Shown one piece after another: positions 36,599-43,656 of a DNA stretch of 64,000 nucleotides. The first letter of the stretch is position 1, and every line of letters starts with the position of its first letter. The DNA is from Hoylesella marshii DSM 16973 = JCM 13450 (lineage in GTDB: Bacteria; Bacteroidota; Bacteroidia; Bacteroidales; Bacteroidaceae). The DNA is taken from assembly GCF_000146675.1 (NCBI RefSeq), contig NZ_GL397214.1, positions 1,779,318 through 1,843,317 of the forward strand, read 5' to 3'. The notes beneath the pieces were generated by a model that was not told where the DNA came from, made no database searches, and was given only the letters and a program-made list of their open reading frames with translations. A program made the translations under genes and the position numbers.

Positions 36599-37882
36599 TT
36601 ATAGGTTTATCAGTTTCTCGAATTTGTTTTTATATTTGAAATCAAAAGAATAGTCCACGTCTGCCAAACCGTTTTTCAGCATATGTGCATTTATAAAAGT
36701 TTTGTTGTCTAAGTATAAGTAGCACAACAACAAATCTTTATCATCATACTTTATGGCATCGTAACGTAAAAAGACCTTCCTTCCTTTTGTCTTTTCCGCA
36801 AGAAATTTTGTCGCATTACCATTGACAGATGGCTTTTCTTTGATTCCGAGCAGTCGTATGGTAAGTCCATTGTTCAATACAATAGTATTTGGTGACAAGA
36901 TCGTTTTTACAGAAAAATACTCTTCCCGTTCTTTCTTGTCTTTATCTATCCGTGAACCGAATTGCAATTTCTTAATCTCGATTTTGCTTTCCATTTTGTG
37001 TGGGTCACTGAATATATAAGGCAAAGTTTTCTTCTTTTCGTCCATGTCGAAAACAGATCTATCGTTCCTGTATCTATATTCTACATTGCCGAACGAAAAG
37101 GATGAAGCGACCTTTTCCTCATAGTATTTTTTATAATCGGGATTTATTTCATACCCGATAGAATTACGTTGCAGATTACGCGCTGCGAAAGCCGTAGTCC
37201 CGCTACCCATGAATGGATCGAATACCGTTTCTCCAGCAAAAGAGAACATTTTTATCAAACGGTGCGGCAATTCTTCAGGAAATACCGCAATGTGTCCGTC
37301 TTGTTTAGCCCCGCCGAAATTCCAATGGGAAGCAAAAAATGTATTCCATTCATCTTTTGTCATTTCCGAATATTGCTTTTGCTCAATAGCGGGAACGGGA
37401 GCCTTACCTTGTTTTTTGAAAATTAGGATAAATTCGTAATCTATTTTCAAAATACCGTTTCGAGGATAAGGAAAACTACCCATAACAGCTCCTCCCCCTG
37501 TCGTATTCATCGTTGTTTGCTTCTGCCAAATTACGGCTCCCATATAATCCATTCCGAGAGCTTCGCAAAAACGTATGATTTCGGTTCTTATGGGAATCAC
37601 TTTATAACGTCCGTAATAGACGGAACGAGCGAATTGGTCTCCTATATTTATGCACAAACGGCAACCGTCATGCAATACTCGATTGCACTCCGCCCAGACC
37701 ATATTCAGATTGTTGATATAACTTTCGTAACTATCATGAAATCCAATTTGCCCATCACTCCCATAATCTTTCAATTGCCAATACGGGGGCGACGTAATGA
37801 TCAGATGGACGGATTTGTCCGGCATAAGAGAAAGATTCCTGCTATCTCCGTTAATAAGCGTGTGTATAGTCTTTATTTCCAT
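36599..37882 (-). CDS. Type II DNA methyltransferase (SPPY class) with C-terminal SNase-like domain
   Basis: Amino-methyltransferase (N4-cytosine or N6-adenine) with motif order IV then I, the beta class: TSPPYW (30-35) and DPFMGSGTT (222-230). SPPY favours N4-methylcytosine. Residues about 322-427 resemble a staphylococcal nuclease (thermonuclease) fold: TIRLLGI, GNATKFLAEKTKGRKVFLRYD, LLLCYLYLDNKTFINAHMLKNGLADV. The positions of SNase Glu43 and Arg87 appear replaced (N in GNAT, L in DLLLCY), so it may bind nucleic acid without cutting. ATG 37882 is used; a TTG at 37894 is possible. It overlaps the XRE gene by 32 bp and precedes the endonuclease by 4 bp. Confidence 0.85.
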   Translation of the reverse strand: MEIKTIHTLINGDSRNLSLMPDKSVHLIITSPPYWQLKDYGSDGQIGFHDSYESYINNLNMVWAECNRVLHDGCRLCINIGDQFARSVYYGRYKVIPIRTEIIRFCEALGMDYMGAVIWQKQTTMNTTGGGAVMGSFPYPRNGILKIDYEFILIFKKQGKAPVPAIEQKQYSEMTKDEWNTFFASHWNFGGAKQDGHIAVFPEELPHRLIKMFSFAGETVFDPFMGSGTTAFAARNLQRNSIGYEINPDYKKYYEEKVASSFSFGNVEYRYRNDRSVFDMDEKKKTLPYIFSDPHKMESKIEIKKLQFGSRIDKDKKEREEYFSVKTILSPNTIVLNNGLTIRLLGIKEKPSVNGNATKFLAEKTKGRKVFLRYDAIKYDDKDLLLCYLYLDNKTFINAHMLKNGLADVDYSFDFKYKNKFEKLINL

Positions 37883-38159
37883 TTCTATTGTCAATTATAG
37901 TCTTCAATGCTTTATCTGCAATGTTTTTATCGTCTCCGATAATTGCATTTATCTTATCCGCAATCCAAAGGCTCAACAATTCTTCCCGTTCGATATTCAA
38001 GATATCCGAAAGCAATATTACTTGCTCCTTTTTAGCTTGTCTGTCTCCGCGTTCTATTCGGCTATACATAGGGACATCTATATTCAAAGCCGAAGCCAAT
38101 TGCTTTTGCAACAATCCGCTTCGGACTCTGGCCGCTTTGATCTTTTGAGCGAATAACAT
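37851..38159 (-). CDS. XRE-family transcriptional regulator (controller-like)
   Basis: The 102-residue protein has an N-terminal Cro/C1-type helix-turn-helix: QKIKAARVRSGLLQKQLASALNIDVPMYSRIERGDRQAKKEQVILLSDIL read as four helices (about 5-60), then a short polar tail. As first gene of the island operon, overlapping the methyltransferase, it fits a controller that delays restriction until DNA is methylated. An inverted repeat over its own promoter (38175-38197) is a candidate operator. Controller function is inferred from position and size. Confidence 0.85.
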   Translation of the reverse strand: MLFAQKIKAARVRSGLLQKQLASALNIDVPMYSRIERGDRQAKKEQVILLSDILNIEREELLSLWIADKINAIIGDDKNIADKALKTIIDNRNGNKDYTHAY

Positions 38160-38174
38160 TCGAATATTTTTTTT

Positions 38175-38199
38175 AATTTGTCATTATTTGGCAAATTTA
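38175..38199 (-). promoter_or_regulatory. Island promoter with overlapping operator-like inverted repeat
   Basis: Minus-strand -7 element TAAATTTG (38199 to 38192), 33 nt upstream of the XRE start. AATTTG (38175-38180) and CAAATT (38192-38197) form an inverted repeat with an 11-bp spacer overlapping it, a plausible autoregulation site. Confidence 0.5.
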
Positions 38200-38252
38200 C
38201 TACTTTTATTTCGTTTATGCACTATAGCAAGCCAATAATTTGGTTGACTTAA

Positions 38253-38264
38253 ATATAGCGATTG
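38253..38264. repeat. Right flanking direct repeat of the defence island
   Basis: ATATAGCGATTG, identical to 32472-32483 and in the same orientation, between the XRE promoter and the relaxase 3' end. Confidence 0.65.
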
Positions 38265-38294
38265 TAGTACAGCTAATTATTTAGCTATTTCCAC

Positions 38295-39161
38295 TTAAAT
38301 TCCCCTACCTTTCCTTTGCGGTTGTATTGGTCGGCGTATGTTCTGCCTTAACTTCTCGAACTGTTCCTTGAACCATTCGGCAATGGGTTTTCGGTCGATG
38401 GCAAGAACCAGTTTCGTCCCGTCGGTGGGGTCTTTCAGCACTTGAAACCCTACCTTTTCGGTCGTGAATTTCCGTCCGTGTTCCTCCGAATAGAGTTCCC
38501 CCGCATACTCCAACGACTTTCCCTTGACGAGCGTTGCGGTCTGCCTTTCATCGAACCCGACAAGGCGGCAGAGGTTTTCGATACGGAGCATTTCACGGAA
38601 ATAGGGAAACCATGCCGCCACCCTTGCTATTACCGCTTTCAGAAACGATATTTCCTGCTTGTGCCTTATGTCCTCGTCTGCGCACAGCCTCACGGTGTCG
38701 GTCGGTTTCTTGCGGTATCGCTTATTCGTCTGTTCCTCCCTTTTCCTGCGCTTTCGCTCTCCCTTGACGATGGGGACGAGCGTGACGTGTATGTGCGGCG
38801 TTTCCTCGTCCCTGTGCAGGTGAGCCGCCACGATGTTCTCCTTTCCGAACGTGTCGACGAAGTATTTTAGATTGTCGGCGCACCACTCGTCCAAACGCCC
38901 CTCTTCCTCTATCCGCTTCATGTCCTCGTGCGTTCCCGACACGTTGATGCGGATTGCCCGTACTTGGTTGCTTCCGATTTTGCGTGTCAGCCCCGCTTCT
39001 TCCAGTCTTCTCTGAACAGCCGCCGAACGGTCTTTCACTCCGTCGGGGTAGCCGATGAGCCTGCGGTTCAGGTGGATGCGTGTGGGGTCGGCGTTCTTCG
39101 GAATGATGAAACGCTCGATATGTACGGTCGTTCCGCTGTCGCTGCCGTGCGCCTTTTCCAT
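38295..39161 (-). CDS. MobV-family relaxase, apparently internally deleted
   Basis: Mobilization proteins of this family nick oriT to start conjugal DNA transfer. Recognised pieces: EKAHGSDSGTTVHIERFI, DPTRIHLNRRLIGYPDGV, NQVRAIRINVSGTHEDM and the metal-binding HLHRDEETPHIHVTLVPI, then the usual C-terminal block CRLVGFDERQTATLVKG to WFKEQFEKLRQ. At 288 residues it is well below the 400-480 I expect; the coiled-coil middle after RLCADEDI seems missing in frame. Upstream codons read Ile-Gly-Phe-Val-Val-Leu-His before the ATG, with ATA (39182) where relatives have ATG. GC-rich, unlike the island. Probably a remnant. Confidence 0.72.
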   Translation of the reverse strand: MEKAHGSDSGTTVHIERFIIPKNADPTRIHLNRRLIGYPDGVKDRSAAVQRRLEEAGLTRKIGSNQVRAIRINVSGTHEDMKRIEEEGRLDEWCADNLKYFVDTFGKENIVAAHLHRDEETPHIHVTLVPIVKGERKRRKREEQTNKRYRKKPTDTVRLCADEDIRHKQEISFLKAVIARVAAWFPYFREMLRIENLCRLVGFDERQTATLVKGKSLEYAGELYSEEHGRKFTTEKVGFQVLKDPTDGTKLVLAIDRKPIAEWFKEQFEKLRQNIRRPIQPQRKGRGI

Positions 39162-39182
39162 GTGTAAAACTACGAAACCTAT

Positions 39183-40080
39183 ATATTCTTCCTTTCTTTT
39201 TTGGCTTGTGAAACAATGATTTTTTGTATCTTCGGGAGCGGCAAATGCCGTCCCCGATGGGGTGTGCAGAGGGGCTTGCCCCTTGCCTTATTGGAGAATT
39301 TTCAGCGATACATAATATTGCGGCTCGGAAAAATTCCTAATAAGTTACGGTATTTTCTCCATAAATACCCTGCGGCGTGCCGTCCGTCTGCCTTTCGGCT
39401 ATGGCTGTTCCTGCCGTCTGCTTGCCCGTGACCCTACCTTATTTTTTCCCTTTCGGTCGGTCGGTGGGTGGCGAGGCGGTCGGATATAAGGTTTTCCCAA
39501 TAAATACGCTCGCAGCGAAGCGAGAGGAAGATTTATCGGGAAACGGCGCAGCCGCTTGACCTTTTATCCGACATAAAGCCCCGTGATTGCTTTGCCTTTG
39601 TAGACGGAAATGATTGCTCCGCTTTGCTGTGCTCGGAAAATCGAATCTGCGTATCTGCACATAGTCAGTTATTAATAGATTGACTGACTTACAGATTCAA
39701 TGATTCCAATACGACAGTACGACACGACTTCATGACGATATGACTGCTGGACTGCCGACATTCAGCGAAAGAAAAATCATGCTGTTCTCTTTTCGTCCGT
39801 GCATAATCCTTTCCAACAACACTTTGCGGACTTTGCCGCCCCGAACGACTCGATACGGAAAGCGAGGGCGGCTATCGTTTCGAGGTTAATAGAAAAACAA
39901 AGCGTAACGAACGCTCTATCAGCTAATTCGCTACGCTTTGCCCAAATTTACTTTTTCGCTATGTTTTTATTTTAATACATTGTATTTGTTGCCATAGGAA
40001 AACAGCATCCATCAAATAGAAAGACGTAAAAGTTTTTCGTTTTCAGTTTCATATCATTTATATATTCCTCTTTTTTCTTT
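39183..40080. other. Non-coding remnant of a mobilizable element
   Basis: About 0.9 kb without a credible gene, GC-rich at first. It contains short hairpins (AGGGGC-TTG-GCCCCT-like at about 39268; CTCGC/GCGAG at about 39512), a dyad AGTCAGT/ACTGACT near 39663-39687, and a stretch of loose ACGAC repeats (39708-39745). It may hold the oriT of the relaxase next door; none was proved. Confidence 0.5.
39898..39949. repeat. Inverted repeat near the outer end of the mobile remnant
   Basis: CAAAGCGTAACGAA (39898-39911) pairs with TTCGCTACGCTTTG (39936-39949) with one mismatch and a 24-nt loop. It could be a terminator stem or an element end. Confidence 0.6.
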
Positions 40081-40440
40081 TATAAAATAAGAATAGTATG
40101 ATGATGATAGGCTGTGGATTGGTTGATAAGTTTTGATGAAAAAGTTTGTTTATTTGTTTATCAACATTTTGTAAAGAGTTATCCACATTGCTTTCTTATT
40201 TTTATTGTTTGATTATCAAGCTGTAGAAGGAGTTATCCACTATTTTAAAAAGTGGTGGATAACCGGATTGTGGATAATTTTTTAAGGATAGAAAGTGTGG
40301 AAAAAGCGTGGAAAAAAGTTTTCATAACTTGGGCTTTTTCCCTATTTTTATGAGATGGGTTCTTTGTATGTGGATAATTAGATGACTTATTCACAGAGTT
40401 ATCCACACTGTTTTCCACACTTTTGTGGATAACTTTTTTA
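40081..40440. other. Candidate chromosomal replication origin (oriC) with DnaA-box cluster
   Basis: AT-rich stretch with exact TTATCCACA DnaA boxes at 40179-40187 (+), 40269-40277 (-), 40369-40377 (-), 40399-40407 (+) and 40424-40432 (-). TTATTCACA lies at 40387-40395, and one-mismatch boxes at 40158-40166, 40233-40241 and 40254-40262. The flanks are AT-rich and could unwind. No gene is credible across it. dnaA is not in the window, which is common in Bacteroidota. parS sites lie about 24 kb away. A plasmid-type origin of the adjoining element cannot be fully excluded. Confidence 0.82.
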
Positions 40441-40511
40441 CCTTGTTTGCTATGAAAAGGAAGTTTAACAAAACTCTTTTCAAATAGAACTGTTTGTGCA
40501 TTGTAACTTTA

Positions 40512-40519
40512 TATATTTG
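40512..40519 (+). promoter_or_regulatory. Promoter -7 element upstream of the RteC-like gene
   Basis: TATATTTG matches TAnnTTTG; TTTG occurs at 40493-40496 (spacing 15, short). The leader to the ATG at 40640 would be about 115 nt. Confidence 0.45.
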
Positions 40520-40563
40520 CATTGAAATGACAGAATAAACAGCTGTTATTTCCAGGATAACAA

Positions 40564-40616
40564 CCTTGCCTATGTGTGGCAAAAAGGAATTGTCGTGCAG
40601 TAGGCAAGGATTTTTA
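40564..40616 (+). terminator. Leader hairpin, possible attenuator
   Basis: CCTTGCCTA (40564-40572) pairs exactly with TAGGCAAGG (40601-40609), followed by ATTTTTA. It lies between the promoter at 40512 and the ATG at 40640, so it could terminate or attenuate transcription into that gene. Confidence 0.55.
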
Positions 40617-40639
40617 GTAACCTTATTAAAGAAATATGT

Positions 40640-41047
40640 ATGATGAAAAGCAATGTAATGGAAAATGAAGTAAGAGATGAGGCTATGGAACGAATCTTTG
40701 TAGAGAAAGAAATGGAACGGGAAGTAAAATGGTTGCTGAGCATTCATGCTGACGAGGGATGGTATTGGACAGGTACAAAGACGGCTTTGGCGGGTCTTCT
40801 CTATCATGTTTTCAGTCGTGGAACGCTGTATGATTCGAGTGGCCGTTTGCTTTCTTTCAAGTCGATAGTGAGGCAGGTGTTTGAAAATCTTCATCTTTCT
40901 GTGCCTAAAAATCCTACTTCGTTTGCATTGAGGGCTTATATATGTAAAGGTATCAAACAGCTTCCGCTGTTGGAAAGTTATCGATATGCCATGTTTGAGA
41001 AGAATTGTAAGAATCCGTTAGCAGTATTTCTCAGACAGGAAAAGTGA
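40640..41047 (+). CDS. Small protein with RteC-like C-terminal region
   Basis: Unidentified 135-residue cytoplasmic protein. The stretch WYWTGTKTALAGLLYHVFSRG, then FKSIVRQVFENLHLSVPKN and LRAYICKGIKQLPLLESYRYAMFE, follows the pattern of the C-terminal region of RteC, a regulator of Bacteroides conjugative transposons (WTG-K-x-L-x-E-L-I-Y motif, then a -FE--F- helix). The N-terminus is acidic and Lys/Glu-rich. Two adjacent ATGs are possible. It adjoins the candidate origin and mobile remnant and has a leader hairpin. The similarity is weak and judged by eye. Confidence 0.55.
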   Translation: MMKSNVMENEVRDEAMERIFVEKEMEREVKWLLSIHADEGWYWTGTKTALAGLLYHVFSRGTLYDSSGRLLSFKSIVRQVFENLHLSVPKNPTSFALRAYICKGIKQLPLLESYRYAMFEKNCKNPLAVFLRQEK

Positions 41048-41124
41048 GCGAATGAGCGGAAAACGGTAAAGGGATTTGGATAGAAAGGAAAGGGATTTTC
41101 CTATTGTTATTTAGGAAAAACACT

Positions 41125-41155
41125 TTTGAAAGGTATTTTCCTCACGCTATCTTTG
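41125..41155 (+). promoter_or_regulatory. Promoter of the secreted Arg-rich protein gene
   Basis: -33 TTTG (41125-41128) and -7 TATCTTTG (41148-41155), with 19 nt between: an excellent match to the Bacteroidota pattern. The start codon is 72 nt further on. Confidence 0.8.
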
Positions 41156-41227
41156 CATCGTAGACATCGGAAAAGATAATTTTCTGTATGTCAATTCAAT
41201 GAAGTTTAACCCTTTTAAAACCGTAGA

Positions 41228-41875
41228 ATGATGAAAAGATTTTTAATGATAACAGTATTGGGAGTTGCCGTTCATGCATCGGTAAGTGCCATGAGTTACA
41301 GAGAAGCACGGCGGGAAGCGTTGTATCTCACAGATAAAATGGCCTATGAGTTGGGACTTTCGGATGAGGAATATGATGAAGTGTATCGGATTAATTTGAA
41401 TTATCTGCGTCGAATCAATACTTATGATGATGCTTATACATCGTGTTGGGATTATCGGAACTCGGCTTTAAGGGCGATATTCACTGCCAATCAGTGGGGT
41501 ATATATGTGAATGCAGATGCTTTTTACAGACCCGTTTCTTGGCGAAATGGTGGTTTCTATCATCGAATTTACAGTCGTTATCCGGATAGAAGCAGCATGT
41601 TTTACCATCGGTCGCCTGACATGATGGAGAGAAGACCTCCTGTAATCATACGTGAATCACGACCTATGATACCTCGCGAACGCAGAGGTGACCATCATTT
41701 CGGTGGTTTTCGTTACAACGGATATCAAGATATGGACAGAAGAGAACGTAGAGATTTCGACAGAATGCCTGATATGCGCTATAGCGACAGACAACCTTAC
41801 AGGTCTTTTGAAAATGAAAGCAGGGGTTTTAACCGTGAACGCGAAGAGAGACCGATGAGAGGTTTTGGTCGATAG
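41228..41875 (+). CDS. Secreted protein with Arg-rich, low-complexity C-terminus
   Basis: Unrecognised 215-residue protein. It has a signal peptide (MMKRFLMITVLGVAVHASVSA), then a helical, acidic segment SYREARREALYLTDKMAYELGLSDEEYDEVYRINLNYL (about 23-60). Aromatic residues follow, and from about residue 120 the tail is rich in Arg, Asp, Phe, Tyr and Gly with DRRERRDFDRM-like runs. Probably periplasmic. The helical part recalls small envelope-stress proteins, but no family can be named. It has a strong promoter of its own. Confidence 0.75.
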   Translation: MMKRFLMITVLGVAVHASVSAMSYREARREALYLTDKMAYELGLSDEEYDEVYRINLNYLRRINTYDDAYTSCWDYRNSALRAIFTANQWGIYVNADAFYRPVSWRNGGFYHRIYSRYPDRSSMFYHRSPDMMERRPPVIIRESRPMIPRERRGDHHFGGFRYNGYQDMDRRERRDFDRMPDMRYSDRQPYRSFENESRGFNREREERPMRGFGR

Positions 41876-41904
41876 TGGACAAACGGCAGAGTTCAAAATA
41901 AAGG

Positions 41905-43656
41905 TCAATGTGTCGTATTCATGCTCCATTCACCGGCTTTGCTCTGCATGTTTACCATGTCGCGGTATAAGCCGTCTTCACGCAGAAGGTCGTTGGGATG
42001 CCCTTGTTGGCATACGCTTCCATCTTTTAGTACCACGATTTTGTCGGCACCAGCCACAGTTCTCATACGGTGAGCGATAACGAGTACGGTCTTGTTGCGT
42101 ATGAGGTGGGAGAGTGATTCCTGAATCATCGTCTCGTTTTCCACATCGAGTGAAGCTGTTGCCTCATCGAGAAGAATAATCGGAGCGTCTTTTAATAAGG
42201 CACGGGCGATGGATATTCGTTGTCTTTCTCCTCCCGAAAGTTCGGAACCGTTCTCACCTATCAGGGTATTCCAGCCTTGTGGCAGGCGTTCGGCAAAGAC
42301 ATCGCAATGCGCCATACGTGCCGCTTCGAGCACTTCTTCGTCAGTGGCATCCTTACGACCGATGCGTATGTTCTCCATCACAGTATTGTTGAAGAGCGTT
42401 ACATCCTGAAAAACGATGGCATAGAGCGACATCAACGTCTCGGGATCGACTGTGGAAATGTCTGTTCCACCCACAGTGATGGTACCTTCGGAAATGTCCC
42501 AGAAGCGTGCTGCAAGTCTGGAAACAGTGGTTTTTCCACCACCTGACGGGCCGATAAGGGCTGTTACTTCTCCCTGTCGGGCTATGAAAGAGACGTCTCG
42601 AAGCACGGTTTCCGAGGTATCGTAGGCAAAGCTCACGTGGTTGAAAGCAATGTCGCAGCCATTGTGAGAGAAAGCGTCGGAGCCTTGTTGGATGGGATGT
42701 TCGAGAATGGTGTTCATCCTATCTGTCTGTACATTGAGCATGATGATGGCCGTAAGGTTCTGTAAAGCCGTCATCATAGGGTCGTAAATACGGGATGCTA
42801 CGAGTAGAAACATAAAGAAACCGATGAGACTTAACGTGCCGTTTATCAAGAAAATGCTGCCGGCAAGAGCTACTGTGGCAATGCCGAATTTGAGCACTAA
42901 CTGAACAGAACCTACGAAAACGGCCGTTCCAGCCTCACTGACAATGGCCTGTCGTTCTACCTTTTGTATTTTCTCCTGCAAGCCTTTCATATATGATTGT
43001 TCGGCATTACATGCACGCAAGTCGCGTAAGGTCTCCAAGCATTCTTGTATGCCGTCGGCACAAGCCATCTTAGCTGCCATCTGTTTGCGTCCCAAAAGGT
43101 TTTGAATCTTTGTCGAAAACAGAATAATCAGGAAGCTGACGGGTAATACCCACAGAGCAGCTAAGGCCATGCGCCAGTCGAAGAACAACAACCCGAGGCC
43201 TACAATGGCTGCTGAGAGTATGCCTCCTATGAGTTCGGGAATCCAATGAGACGAGGCTGTCTCTAATGTGGCGCAGTCTGCCATGATGGTGCTGGTAAGG
43301 TCGGAAAGGTCTTTTTTGCCGAAGAACGACAGTGGTAAACGTCTCAGTCGCTCTGCCAACGATACTCTGCGTACACCGCTTTCCACATAGGTCGTTAAGT
43401 AAGTGGCATTGTATTGCAGATAGTAAGTGAATACGATGAGCAACAGACATGCCACAGTAGCTATGCCATACAGGATTCGGTGCTGGGTGTTTACGTTACC
43501 CGTATCCAGCAGTTCACCCACTAAATAATAGAGCAAACCCACAGGAAACATGAGTATAAAGTTGAAAAGCATACAGGCTATGCAGCCTTTTATCAGGTCG
43601 CGTGCACCTTTCTCAGAGAGTGCATATCTGTGTTGCAGTGTTTTGATGAGTGTCAT
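41905..43656 (-). CDS. ABC exporter, fused permease/ATPase, second half-transporter
   Basis: Inner-membrane half-transporter of 583 residues: six-helix permease domain (about 1-310), then an ATPase with Walker A IGPSGGGKTTVS, signature LSGGERQRISIARALL and Walker B IILLDEATASLD. ATG 43656 overlaps the stop of the upstream transporter gene (ATGA, 4 bp), so the two halves are translationally coupled and probably form a heterodimer. An upstream in-frame ATG at 43677 is less likely. Similar pairs are the YbtPQ/IrtAB group (siderophore import by exporter-fold proteins) and multidrug exporters; substrate unknown. Confidence 0.9.
   Translation of the reverse strand: MTLIKTLQHRYALSEKGARDLIKGCIACMLFNFILMFPVGLLYYLVGELLDTGNVNTQHRILYGIATVACLLLIVFTYYLQYNATYLTTYVESGVRRVSLAERLRRLPLSFFGKKDLSDLTSTIMADCATLETASSHWIPELIGGILSAAIVGLGLLFFDWRMALAALWVLPVSFLIILFSTKIQNLLGRKQMAAKMACADGIQECLETLRDLRACNAEQSYMKGLQEKIQKVERQAIVSEAGTAVFVGSVQLVLKFGIATVALAGSIFLINGTLSLIGFFMFLLVASRIYDPMMTALQNLTAIIMLNVQTDRMNTILEHPIQQGSDAFSHNGCDIAFNHVSFAYDTSETVLRDVSFIARQGEVTALIGPSGGGKTTVSRLAARFWDISEGTITVGGTDISTVDPETLMSLYAIVFQDVTLFNNTVMENIRIGRKDATDEEVLEAARMAHCDVFAERLPQGWNTLIGENGSELSGGERQRISIARALLKDAPIILLDEATASLDVENETMIQESLSHLIRNKTVLVIAHRMRTVAGADKIVVLKDGSVCQQGHPNDLLREDGLYRDMVNMQSKAGEWSMNTTH

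Noticed and set aside
38722..39216. 164-codon open frame overlapping the relaxase in another frame
   Set aside because: It is rich in Arg/His/Pro as expected of an out-of-frame reading of a GC-rich gene; the relaxase frame has recognisable motifs.
40391..40894. 167-codon open frame on - strand across the DnaA boxes
   Set aside because: It reads through the origin and the opposite strand of the RteC-like gene, with low-complexity translation.
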